A stretch of DNA of 64,000 bases from Rhea pennata (lineage: Eukaryota > Chordata > Aves > Rheiformes > Rheidae), in assembly GCF_028389875.1 (NCBI RefSeq), contig NC_084702.1:54408053-54472052 (forward strand). Direction: 5' to 3'. Below are positions 16,781 to 32,900 of the stretch, piece by piece. The notes below the pieces were generated by a model. It was not told where the DNA came from and ran no database searches. It saw nothing but the letters and a program-made list of their open reading frames with translations. How positions within the stretch are numbered: position 1 is the first letter of the stretch; each line of letters begins with the position of its first letter. The position numbers were made by a program, and so were the translations under genes.

Positions 16781-17847
16781 TACACTCGCCCGCACCAGAC
16801 GATGCCGCCAAGACGCCCAGGAACCCTGAACTTCACCGCTTTGGCCCCTCTCAGGACCGGCCGGTGAGCGCCTGAGAGGGAGCAGTGGCTGCCCCTGCCC
16901 GACAGCCTGGGCTGAGAGCAGGCTGCCTTGCCCCCAGCCCCGCAACAGCAGCACGGCTCCTAGTCACCACAGTCCAGGCTACCAGGACCCAGAGCCACAG
17001 GGTCTGCCTTGGATATGCCTTAGGGTTAGCAAACGAAGCACTGCATGAAGTCACAGGAGCTGGTCTTAATACTGTATTTTTAACCACAGTGCAGTCCATA
17101 AATACTCTGGATCTGAGACACTAAAGCAGCAGCACATCAGTAAGTGCTTAATTTCAATTTTAACAGTGGTTAAACCAGAATGTACTGCACTTTCTTAAAG
17201 AACTAGATGAACTTGTGTAAGTGCTATTGCAGATGCTGTGGACTTACATCCTTGAAAGCTACTTCAGAAAAGCCCAACAACATGAGAGCACAATCCAAGA
17301 CTGAGCCAATTAAGAGCAACCAACAAGAACTGCTTAAGTCTCTTACCAACTGCAGGTACTGCACTGGCAGAACTAGTTGCATGTTCCCTGAAACTGCATC
17401 AGGTCTGTAAACAGTAAGTGCACTTAGGTCCAGGAGAGTTCATTCAAGCAGTAGCCGAGATTCAAACCTCCTTCCCCCTTCAAGATACTTAAAGCAGCTT
17501 ACCTCAGTACACAATATGCTCAAGCAGTCAACCTGTCCACAGTGCAAGTGAAAAATGCAGTACCTGCTTAAGTTTTATTCTTCAGGTGAGTTTGAGGAAG
17601 CAGCAAGTTTCAGCCATTTTAGTGACAGCAGTGTTGCTATCTGTTTACACCTTCAATGTATTAATTTCAAAACCTGTAGCTTAAAGTAATAGTTTCACAG
17701 TCTGCTAAAGTACACAAATGAAGACTAACTAGATAAGCATCTTCTGTAGTACAGACTTAATACTGCCAGATTGTATTTGTCCATAATTAAGTGTTCTTGA
17801 TAATTCTTAAATGAACTAATGTATCAAGCATAACCATTTCAATTAGA
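16781..17847. other. SMN-SERF1 intergenic space
   Basis: About 1.1 kb separates the SMN CpG island from the SERF1 3' end. No repeat, conserved coding stretch or RNA gene was recognised. The open frames at 16851-17124 are CpG-island edge shadows. Confidence 0.5.
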
Positions 17848-21377
<3,530 letters not shown>

Positions 21378-21687
21378 GGCGACACTCTCCGCCTTGCCGG
21401 GCCAGGCCGCACCTCCCTCCAACCGGCCGCGCCAGCTACCAGAACCTTCTACCGCTCCGCCCACCGCGCGCGCGCCTTATAACGCCCTGCCGCCCTATGA
21501 CGTCACGGCGGGCGAGGGGTCGCCACCAAGCCACGCCCAGTCGGCGGGAGGCGTGCGGCCGCCGCGCGCTGAGGGGCGGAGCCTGGCGCGGGGCGGAGCC
21601 TGGCGCGGGGCGGGGCGGCGGTTGCTGAGGGGCGCGGCGGCGGCCATCTCAGCTCGCTGCGCCGGCCCTCCGAGGCGGAAAGCGAAA

Positions 21688-21774
21688 ATGCTGTTTGTGA
21701 ACAACTGGGATTCCTTTCCTTTCCTAGAGGCGGCTAGAAAAGCAAAAGAAGAGAAATACGATTCTTTAGGGTGA
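21688..21774 (+). other. Possible divergent first exon or small ORF
   Basis: An ATG with A at -3 opens a 28-codon frame beginning MLFVNNWDSFPFLEAARKAK, just outside the SERF1 island and pointing away from it. GTGAAC follows its end and could be a donor. I do not recognise the peptide. It could be the first exon of a divergent noncoding transcript or pure chance. Confidence 0.2.
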
Positions 21775-23090
21775 ACAATGCTGCAGCTGTGACGATCTGA
21801 GAAAGCAAGGCAGGCCCATACGCACATCCCGTTGCCCTGGGATAGCTAGAAGGGATGGATCAACTTTCTGACTACTACTGTTCCAGGAGTGAAGAAAGGC
21901 TTTGCACACTGAAATTATTTCAGTTGGTCAAATAAGACATACCCCTCTGTGATCTTCTGTATGTTTAGGTCATGTTTTCCAGTTCTTCACTGAAACTCCT
22001 CATGTAAATGAAAGCAGATGTTGCATCTCACAGTTGTGGGATTCCCAGGAATAAATTTTAAGAAAAACAATCTCAAAATAGTGATTGATGAAAACTCCAT
22101 GATACACAGACTTGTCATGCTGAGCGTTAGCTATTCTTGCAAAACATGTAAGTGGGATATTGCAATACCACTAGTATGGGCCTCTTGAGTTAGCAGCTCT
22201 TCTTGCCAGGAATTCAAGATTTCAAAAGAGAATGTATGTATATGAAATAAGGAAAACAATTTTCAAAATGGCTATGCATAATGTGAGATTTCACAGCTTT
22301 TGAGCAAGCAATAAGCAGAAAAAATCATTATAGATCACCATCACTTAAAATTACCAAGCAAGTTAAAAAGATGTATTTTGCTGCTCTCTTTGAGCACAGC
22401 TTGCTTTTTCCTTCTAGCTTTGCACACTTTCTTCTCCTTTTGTTCTGTCATCGCTCTTCTCTTCGATCCATCTGCAAACACTTCCTCCTGGCTGTCTCTT
22501 ATCTCCTTCATTTCTCATACTGTCTTCCTTCTGCAGTACCTGATGCAATTCCAAAGGTCACTTTGCTGTATCTGCATTACTGATGAGTGTTACCCTACAA
22601 CATGAATTTAGAGAGGATTTGAAAATAAAAGCGTAAATTTCTAATCCTAGAGAGCTTTCTTTGCACTGTCCAAGCCCTCCCAATGGAAAACTTTCCCAGC
22701 TTGAGGAACTTCCCTTGTTATTTTAAATTTGATTATCATGGGGAAAACTAATGACTGGGAGTCTGTTTATAGAGATTTGAATTAAGGAAAAAGATTGCTT
22801 TTGAGTTAATGAGGTATTGAAAGCATTGTTTTGGTGTTGCATTTATACACTTTATTTTCTGCCTAGATCAAGGGTCAGCCTGTACAGGCCTCACTTTTAA
22901 GCCAGAACTCCAGGTCCCTCAATCTAACATCAACGTAATTAACTCTATTTATATGGCAATACCAAGCTAACGGGGGCATTCTCATGACTAAGATTAACTG
23001 GCATGCCTTTGGAGGACTGGGCTCAAAGATGCACGTGCCATATGGACATAACTGCAGGCCCAAGACGTACTATTCCAGCAAAAGAGTAAG
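21775..23090. other. SERF1-BDP1 intergenic space
   Basis: This is AT-rich sequence between two CpG islands. No repeat or gene was recognised; open frames of 60-75 codons near 22371-22605 look like pyrimidine-rich chance frames. Confidence 0.5.
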
Positions 23091-23930
23091 CCCAGCACTT
23101 GCACGCTGCAGACGCGGCGACAGGGACGCTGCACCCTCGGGCCGAGCCTCCGCGGCAACACCCAGTGTTTGCCACCTCCATAACGTCTCCCACCCCGAAG
23201 CTCTTCGCACGGCGAAACCGCCGCGCTGGCGCCAGCGCCGCCATGTCGCGGCACACGGCGCCTTCCTGCGCGGGAGACAGACGTCATCGCCGGCCCCGGA
23301 GCCGCGCGCCCCTGCCGTCGCGCGTGGATGACGTGCGGCGCGCCGGCGGCGGGGCGGGGCGGCGGGTGACATGCCGTGAGCGGCGGCGGCGCGCTGTGCC
23401 GAGCTCCGCGCGCTGCCTGGCCGCGCTCGCGGGCCGGCGCCTGCCCGTGCCAGTGCTCGCGCCCTCCGCCGGTGCCCGGCGCGAGCGGCGCCATGTTCCG
23501 CCGGGCCCGCCTCAGCGTGCGGCCCAACGTGCGGCCCGGCGGCAGGGGCGGCGGCGCGGCGGGCCCGGAGCCGCAGGGGAGTCCGGGCCTGGACGCGGGC
23601 TCGGCGGTGGCGGCCGCCAGCGCCGAGCCGGCGGCGGGAGCGGCGGCCGAGCCCCCGCCGAGCGGGCGGCGGGCCGAGAGGTGAGTCCCGCGGGGGCCGC
23701 GCGGTCCGGCGTCGGGAGCGCTCGGCCCGGGCAGGCCGCGGCGCCGGGGTGCGGGGAGGGCGGCGGCCGGGCTGGGGGCGCCGGGAGCGCGGCGGTGCGC
23801 GGCCTCCTGCGCTGCCTGCTGTCGGGCCCCGCCTCGCTTTCCAGCTGTGTCTTGCCGAGGCCCCTGCGGAAGACGCGCTGCTGCCTCGCGTACGGGGCGA
23901 GGGCGGCAGCGCGCCTTGTCATCGGAGGCG
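23090..23930 (+). promoter_or_regulatory. BDP1 CpG-island promoter
   Basis: This very CpG-rich block surrounds BDP1 exon 1. CRE-like GACGTCAT (about 23280-23287) and TGACGTG (about 23330) lie upstream of the ATG. A two-codon upstream frame, ATG CCG TGA, starts at 23371 and, if transcribed, would precede the BDP1 start by about 120 bases. No TATA box was seen. Confidence 0.6.
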
Positions 23931-26900
23931 ACGGCTTCTAGGTACCTGGCACATTCGCAGCCTAAGCAAAATCCGCACTTTTTTATTGCGGTTGCATTGC
24001 AGATGTGTGAAATAAAACGCAACTTCAGACTGCAGAGGAGGGGCCTCGGGTGGCCAGATCTTATGTTGTACTGACACAGCTGCAGTCGGGAGCTCCAGTT
24101 TGCAGTGCATAGCAAAAATTCCTAGCCATACATTACTGCATGGCTTTTATTTTATGTTCTTAGAGTAGTTCCTTTTTTGCATTCATTTCCATACACTTTT
24201 CCCTGTATTAATATGTGAAAGCTTTCTTGCTTTCTTTTTGCCACTTTTTTTTTTTTTTAAGTGATCTTCACAGTAGTGGATATACTTGGTAAGATTGGTC
24301 CTAGGTTCCTCAGGACCTTTCCCTAGCCAGATAATTGCATTTCAGAACAACCTTCTCTCTTTTTAGCTAGTTGAATTTACAATTTACATCTTGTATGAAT
24401 ACTTTTTTTTTTTTTTTCCCAGTTGAAACTTGTCCTTCAGGACATAATGTGAGATCTTACAATATAAACTTTTCCTTTGTCTAGACATCAGATATCACAG
24501 ATATCAGACTAGTCTGATGTGATGTCTTTTATCCAATATTATACTCCCTTTTATCCAATTTCTATTGTATCTTTTATGCTTAAATGTGTTTTGCAATGTG
24601 TTGTGACAGTGTTTTTCCTTCAAACTTTATTTTAAGGTTTTATGTGTTATACATGTTTATATGTACTGGATCTTTTGTTATCCTTTTTTCTTAAATGTAG
24701 GTAATGCAGTTGATACTTTCAGTTATGTGGTGCTGCTGATTCAGTAGACTTATAAAATATTTTTGTATTTGTAATTTAATGGATTTTTTTAGTGTAACTT
24801 AAGTATATGTTTAAAAATTAGATTCCCATGTTGTTTTAAAATGGAGCGTATTCTAAGGAATCTGTTCACGTGGCTTGAAAAATAATCTTCTGCCGTGTCA
24901 GTAACAGGCTCATGGGTAATAATGAAGGCAGAGAATATCCAGGCAAACAAAACAAATCTAAAGATTTGTAGAACAGTTGTATAAATCTTAAAATGTTTAT
25001 GGTCCATGTTGTTCACATTGAAAGCAATGTGCAAACTTGTTTGGTTTACCAGCCCAGTGAAATGTGTGGGGTAAGGAAAAGGGCTAAGTGTGGGTTTGGA
25101 AAAAAAATGTCTTTTTTAAGAAGAGAAATGTGGTTGGCTGCAGTGCTGTGGCAGGGTCCTCATTTCAGATTTTAGCTGGAAGGAGCAGGTAGTATTCAGA
25201 TAGTAACTGCTGGGAGACGTGGGGGAACTTTTAGTCCTGGGAATATGTAGCAAGGGAGTGGCTGTCTTCTCACCTTCATATGCTCTCCCTAAATTTCACT
25301 GAAAACCTGTTTTTTAGAGTTTTCTGTTGACTAGGAGATTTTGAAGGCCTGTAGCAATCAAATAGGAGAGAGCAGGCCCAGGGATTTGCTTACAGTGTAG
25401 GCTGTATATTAGCTTACTGGAGGGCTTTCTCCCAGTGATGAATTTTAAAGGCTGTCTACCAGCGTGGCTCTGAATATTCTGGGTGAGTGGATTTGAGGGA
25501 AGTCACACAATTTGATTTCATGAATGCAGTGTTTGGTGGCGCACAGCACAATGTGTTTTCTTTCGTGGTCTGCAAGAAAACTGAAGGCAAACATGAATGT
25601 ATCTTTCTCCATCCAACCAAAGACATTCTCTCAAAGTCTGTCAGAACTGTATCTGTAATGTCAATTGCTTTCCTTTTTTGTGTTTCTCTAAGCTGTGAAT
25701 AGATTTTGTTGATTATCAGGAAGGAAGTTCTCTGAGTATAAGTGTGCTTGCTAAATTATGTTTGACCGTTCAAAAGTCTAATGTACTTTGATAAAGATTT
25801 GTAAACCAGAGGTGGCATGGAGAAGGTGAATAAAGAATTATTTTCACCGTCTCCTGCAAAGCAAAAAGCAAAGGATATTGAATCGAAATTGCAAGTATCT
25901 TACTCAAAGCAAACAGAAAGGCAACATCTATATAAACTCAATGTATAGGACAAATCTTTCCAAAAAGTTTCCTGGGGGTGTTAAATACAAAGACATCATC
26001 TCTAGGCTATGCCTGAGCCACAGATAACCAATTGCTGGAAAGGATTTGAAAAAAATTTGCTATGTCATTATACTTTTCTTGTATTCTTTCAGAGGCATTT
26101 GCTTCTGACTATTTTTGGAAATAGATTATTGGTAAATAAACCATGGACGTGGTCATTCTTATGTAGAGAAACAAAAAAGGCATAATTCAAATGTAAAATT
26201 AAGAAACCCTTTATGACTTGGTTTTAACGCAGCTGCAATTTTTACTGAGCGGTAGTCAAGGCACTAGAGTTGCTTGTAGACTTGGAAAGGGGATAGTGGT
26301 TGGCATTTTGCTTCTACTTCAAAACTTACATATTTTTTCCAATTCTTATGCAGAGTAAGAAAGCTTTCTAGGGAAGTTAAAAGTTGTTGCTTTTAAAAGG
26401 CTGCTTACTTTTGATGTAATCAGTGTGGGGAATGGAACAGTAGCGTCCAGTTTCACTGAGTTTTTTGGTCAGTCACAGCTCAAATATTATCTACTTGCAA
26501 ATACGTAAGAGGAATATTCAGGTTGATAGTCTTGAAAATAATAAAACTACTTGTTGCATATAGTTTTGTTGAATGTTTTTCATATGTAACCAACATTATG
26601 CCGCGTAGTTTACAAAGCATTATTAGCTTTATTGTACTGTGGTGTTTGATGTTCTCTGATTAAAAAAAGAGAGACTTCCAAAAAGAATGGAGTGAGGGTG
26701 AAAAAGGAACATGTGAGTTTAGCATTATTAGTCAATCAGCTTGTAACATTATTAATTAATTTTATAAAATAATATACCAATTTTTATGATAAGTTTAGGA
26801 GGAAGTGCCTGCTGCAAGCTGATTCTAATACGGCTTCTTGTATATATTTGCATTTCTCTGTAGCACTACATTTATATTATTTGGTGCATAAATATACATA

Positions 26901-29900
26901 CCGATCCTAAAAGTTGTAAAACTGTCATTGTAAAGTATTGTTATTATTATTTTTAATTTTCCAGAGATGAAAAGGCTGATAGCTCAAATGATGCTGGAGA
27001 AGCTAGTAAGCCTGCAGAGATGCCTACTCAGAGAAGAAAACGGATCTCCACTCTGCCCAATCTTGCAAAACCCAGAGCTGGACCTTCATCTGCACAACGT
27101 TCATCATCAAAACCACAGAGGCGAGCATCTCAAGCTTCTGATGGCAGTACTTCACTTCAGAAGGTTTCCTCTACATCAGAAAAGACTAATGTTGAAAGTT
27201 CTCCAAAGTCTCCCATGCTGCCCGAAAAGAAAACACCTGTGCCGCAAGTGCCACAATTCTCCCCATTTAAAAAATCAGCCAACAAAGAGCAAAATGTGGG
27301 TGTAGCTGCTCAGAAAAATGATGATACCCTGCAGAAGAATGTACCTTCCCCACTCAAGGAGAGACCAACGCAAGAAAGATTAGTGGCACAAGAGGAAAAG
27401 CTACCTACAAAACTTATTCCTGTGAAAGAGAAACGAATATGTTCTGACCGTGAACGGATCCTCAAAGCTCGGAAGTTAAGAGAAATGCTTAAAGAAGAGC
27501 TGAAGAAAGAGCGGATGGTAGGCCTCTGTGGTGGGCAGTGCTGATATGTGAAGGGCAGAGGAAGAGAAGTGTGATTTGCCTAATCTTATATATTGCTTCT
27601 CCTTTGCAGTAGAGTTTTCTGACAGTGATCAGCTACTTACTGCTAATAGTCTGTGGTATCTTAGAATTCTTTGTAGAGGCTTAGATGATTCATAAGCAAT
27701 AGTAGCACTGTGCTCCCCCATAATACAGATTATATTACAAAAAATCGTAATTTTGTTTTTACACCCACAAGCCTTTTTGACTTGAGACCTGCTAATATAG
27801 AATGGTCAGCATTCCAATTTAAATAACTTCACAGTTGGTAAATACAACAGGGAATTGTGCTGCAAGAAGCCTGGGATTTGGAATTCCTCATATCTTTTTG
27901 ACTTACTCATTGACTAAGTTCTCTGATGTTCCCACTTCTGCCTGTAGAGTGTTGAATTTCTGTGGCAGCTTAAGTTACTGAGGGGTTGCTGGTGTCCTCT
28001 CTGACAAATGGGCACTTCTAAGATAAAATTACTTCAGTGGTTGAGAAGAAAAAAAGCCCTACCCTACCCTAAATTGGGTGCTTCGTGAACAAAGCAAAAC
28101 TATTTATTTGTGAAGTGCAAAGTATTTTCAAGGTGAAAGCAATTGTTCTGTTTTTACATAGAAACAGTTGAAACACAGGCCTCCAGTAACTGAAGGACGT
28201 TCTCCACCAGATCGTTCTAAAATGACTATGAGAGACTTGATATACTATCTGCCAGAAAACAATCCTATGAAGTAAGTATGACTTTTTCCCCTCTCATTAG
28301 GTCAAATGATTTTTTTCATCTTCCACCATTTTAATACCTGTGAAAAGGACAATTCTTCCTTAGCATTGCTGCAGCACTGTTGCAGTAGCAACATAAACTT
28401 ACAAACATTTTCACACATACTCAGCTTTTGTACAGAAGTGAGAAGGGATCTTAGTGAACCTGATGAAATATAAAAACATGAAGCTATCCTTACCAAGGAT
28501 TTATCTCTGGACAGATAGTGTCAAATGCAGAATAATATTCACACTCTGTGTGTTTTATTTTATTTTATTTTTATGTGTAGCTCCAGTTATTTCTTTAGTT
28601 ATGGATGATAGGGATGTTGTAGGTGGCCACCAAATCTAGTGGGCTCTAGAACCCAAGTTTTTCTTCTCTCTAGGCTGCTGAAGTGCAGCTGGGTGCACTC
28701 TTAAGACCCAGGAGGTCTCTCCATCCCAGTCGGATGGATGCGGCTGCTGCTGTTCCTGTTAGCAGGTTTGGCCAGTAGCAAGGCTGAGCGTGTATCCCAG
28801 GTAGGCATGTCCACAATGGACACTAGCACTGCTGGCCACACGGATTACCACAGACAGAGCAGTTCCTTAATCTGCAACCACCAACAACAATCACATCAAC
28901 ATAAGTACAGCTACCAAGTCCTGTTCTTCCTCCCTGACAGGATGAAAGTTCACTAGTGAAAACACTGGCTAGTAGAGTCTGAAGTTTGCTAGCGAATTGC
29001 ACATACATGTGGAATTAAGTTTGCTGGAAAAATGTAAGCATAGCTAGGTCTTTCCAGTTGCTAGCACTCTAGATTTGCGCACACCCTGGCCTCTTGTTTC
29101 TAGTGTCTAGACTTCAAGCTCTGTGACCTGCAGCCCCTTCTCTAGTTGCTGGCTCTCAGACCATTCAACACCGTATGCACACATCCTACATTTGCCAGTT
29201 TTTGGCACTTAGACCTGTGGTCTCTTCAGTTGTTGGCACCTAGATCTGTAGGCCTAGTGACCTGCAGCATCTTTTCCAGTTGCTGGCATTTAGGCTTTGC
29301 TGCACTCGCACAGAGTAACAAATATGCAAAAACATAGAAAAACTAATTGAGAAATGGGTTTCTTAAGAAGATAGGATAGACTGCAGTGATCAGGCAGGAG
29401 GGCTCTGTCAGACAAGCATACTAACTGGCAGCCTGCTTCTGTGTGACTGGCTCAGTTATCCCCCTTTCTCTTCATTTTCCCATGAGTGTTCCTCTCTATC
29501 CATTCTGCTTCTTCCCTTTTCCATAAATATTAGGTTTTACATAATCCCACATGCCTCTTCTGATATGCAGTAAATTTCTCATGGTTCTACAAGCCCCTCA
29601 AATATCCCTTAATACTTATGATAACCATATTTTCCCCCTTTTATCAATTACAAAGTTTTACTTTGGCTATACCTGAGTAGTCCCTCTAATTATACTCTGT
29701 CAATCTGTGGTTGAAGAGTTCTGGTGTGTTATTGTCCCTGTTATCAACTACTTCTTAATGTTTGTATGTCTGTTTTATTTATCACTTTCCTTGTTATTTG
29801 TTATTTCTTTTACACTGAATATTCCTTAGCCAGATAACTTAGTGAACCATATGCTGTCACATTCCATGTACTCTTACAATGGATATATCCGTATGCCTCT

Positions 29901-32900
29901 AAACCTGGCCATTGTAAACTAAGCTAGCTTTATTCAGTTGTAGTTCTCATGACATGCTCCTTGAAGGTGCTGACTCTGGGATCAATTTGGGATAGTATGG
30001 ATAGTGCCAGAGATGGTGCAAAATCTTAGGGATGAGAACTTGACAAGCGGCTATGGAAAACTTTGTCTAGCTATTCTCAGAAGTATAGTGCTTACGGGAA
30101 GGACCAATTCTGACAATGAAGTGTCAGTGATTTTCATGCTCACAGAACTTACTAACGCAAAATGGAGATGCTGGTGCGCGGTAGCATTGTTGTACTATCA
30201 ACTAGCAGCTTATGACGTAAGGTAGAAGGTACTTGTTTCTCAGTGAACTAATTGCCACTGTTCATCCTTGCTTTCTTGTAATAAGGTAGTTTGAACTTTC
30301 AGTTGAAAGCATTGTGGACATTAGTCAGTGGTGAATCAACTGGTGATCATCATCATCATCATAGTCTCACAGAATGCTTGCGTTTAGAAGGGACCTCTGG
30401 AGATCACCTAGTCCAACCCCCCTCCTCAAGCACCGTCACCTAAAGCGCATTGCACAGGATTGTGTCCAGGCGGATTTTGAATATTTCTAGAGAAGGAAAC
30501 TCCACAACGGTCTCTGGGCAACCTGTTCTAGTGCTCTGTCACCCTCACAGGAAAGAAGTTTTTCTCATATTCAGATGGAACTTCCTGTGCTTCAGTTTGT
30601 GCCCATTGCCTCTTGTCCTGTCACTGGGCACCACTGAAAAGTCTGGCCCCATCCTCTTGACACCCTCCCTTAAGTTATATGTAGACATTGATAAGAGCCC
30701 CTCTCAGTCTTCTCTTCTCCAGACTAAACAGACCCAGCTGTTGCAACCTTTCCTCACAAGGGAGATCCTCCAGTCCCCTAATCATCTTTGTAGCCCTACA
30801 CTGTACTCTCTCCAGTACTTCCCTGTCTCTCTTGTACTGGGGAGCCCAGAACTGGACACAGTACTCCAGATGTGGCCTCACCAGGCATGAGTGGAGAGGG
30901 AGGAGGATCGCCTCCCTTGACCTGCTGGCAACACTCTTCCTAATGCACCCCAGGATACCACTGGCCTTCTTGGCCACAAGGACGCATTGGTGGCTCATGG
31001 TTAACTTGTTGTCCACCAGGACTCCCAGGTCCTTCTCCTCAGAGCTCAACAGGTCAACCTCCAACCTGTACAGGTGCATGCAGTTACTGCTCCCTAGTGC
31101 CAGGTGCTCCCTGGCACTTGCCCTTGCTGAACTTCATGAGGTTCCTCTCTGCTTAACTCTCCAGCCTGTCCAGGTCTCTCTGAAGGGCAGCACAGCCCTC
31201 AGGTGTTATCAGCCACTCTTCCCAGTTTGGTATAATCTCATGGATTGCTACTTGAAATCTCTTACTTTGTTCTTTTAAAATGCATTGAACAATTCAGGCT
31301 TATACAAAAATCCAGCAAAATTCATTAAGCAGTCATGTTTGTTCAATTAGACCAAGTCCAAATATGGTACAAAGAACTGAAAATATGAAAGCTGTGTGTT
31401 TCTTTGTTCATTACTCACTAAAAGCAGGTTTGGGAGGCTGTATTTTATTAGAGTGAAGCAGAAATGTCTTCTGCATGAACTTTCATCTTTAGTATTTTAT
31501 AAAATTCCAGGTCTTCACTGGCAGAAGAAAAGAAGACAGAAAAAAATTCTGCACTGGGTCAAATGAAAGAGTAAGTCTTGATAATTGAGGTATTTAGATT
31601 CAAAACAATTTTTATTTTTGTTGGAAAAAACATGCTTTATGTGCTGTAATATTAACAATGTAAGTCTTTGTTTACTGTAACCCTTATTTAAAACAAAATG
31701 CAATTTGGGAGAGGAAAGTAGTTAAAGAGGATTTTGTTTCAATATTATGTTTCTTGGTTGTTTCTCCGTTGAACAACGGAATGAATGAAAAGCAGAGTGC
31801 GGAGTCTTTGTTGATTGCATTGCTAGTGGTTCTTTAAATTGTTGAACATCTGATGCACTGAGCAGTAATTCAAAACATCAACGAAAGCTGCTATTTTTGT
31901 TAATCTCTTAATTGTAGACAGGAAGACAAAAGTACTCCTGCTCATGAAGAGGAAGATGATGATGAGGAAGCAGAGAATGAGGAGGAGAGTCAAGATGGTC
32001 CACTTCTAGTTCCTCGCGTGAAAGTAGCAGAAGACGGCTCAATTATTCTGGATGAAGAAAGGTACCTGATTCTGCATCCAACTCATGGACTAGATTACTG
32101 CTTGGTTTGTGAAAAAAGAACAATTATCTTGGACAGAGACAAACATCAATATATTGATGTGCTGAGAGCCGAGCTATCCTAATTTAGAAAACAGTGCAAA
32201 TATATGACAAAACATGAGCAGCAGTTATCTACATCATAGTAGTGGCATATTTACTCTGAGAAATGTATTTTTGGAGAAAGAGGGAGAGAATAAGATGCAA
32301 TGTTTTATTAGAGTGAATGAATGATGAATATTTGTCAAACTTTTAAATATCTTCTGTTTAGTTTGCTCCTTTGTTTATCATAGTTGGACCAGCCTGCTCT
32401 TTGCTATTCTGTTGTCAGCATGATTTGCTCCAGCTTTGTATCTTGAACCTTGCTGCTCTGTTCAGCTGTCAATGTTTTCAGTAACTTAGAATGGTATGAC
32501 CTTCCTGAAATACTGGAGTATCAAATCATTGACTCCAAAAATCTGAACAGTTCATTGATAAACATCAACAATATGGCTTGCTACTAATATTTTCAGATAA
32601 GTCTCTCTCTGTTTGATGTTCCAGTTTAACTGTAGAAGTACTAAGGACAAAAGGTCCGTGTGTTGTAGAAGAAAATGATCCCATCTTTGAGCGTGGCTCT
32701 ACAACTACATATTCCAGCTTCAGGAAAAGCTTTTACACAAAACCATGGTCCAATAAAGGTGAGTATATAATAAAGGTTAGTTTTCTGCAAATGCTCTGTA
32801 CTTACAACTTTTATTCCCAGTGAAGTTTATGGATCTATTGGTGTGACAGAGTCTCAGTCCGCAAACTCTGATAAGAAGCGGAGCTCTGATGTTTGCTGTG

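Noticed and set aside
22994-24115. Minus-strand open frame of 373 codons and plus-strand 280-codon frame over the BDP1 start
   Set aside because: They are Ala/Arg/Pro/Gly-rich shadows of the CpG island with no domain. Only the frame beginning MFRRARLSV matches a known protein.
30675-31278. Open frames on both strands at about 31 kb as a host gene
   Set aside because: The minus frame is CR1 reverse transcriptase and the plus frame is its antisense.
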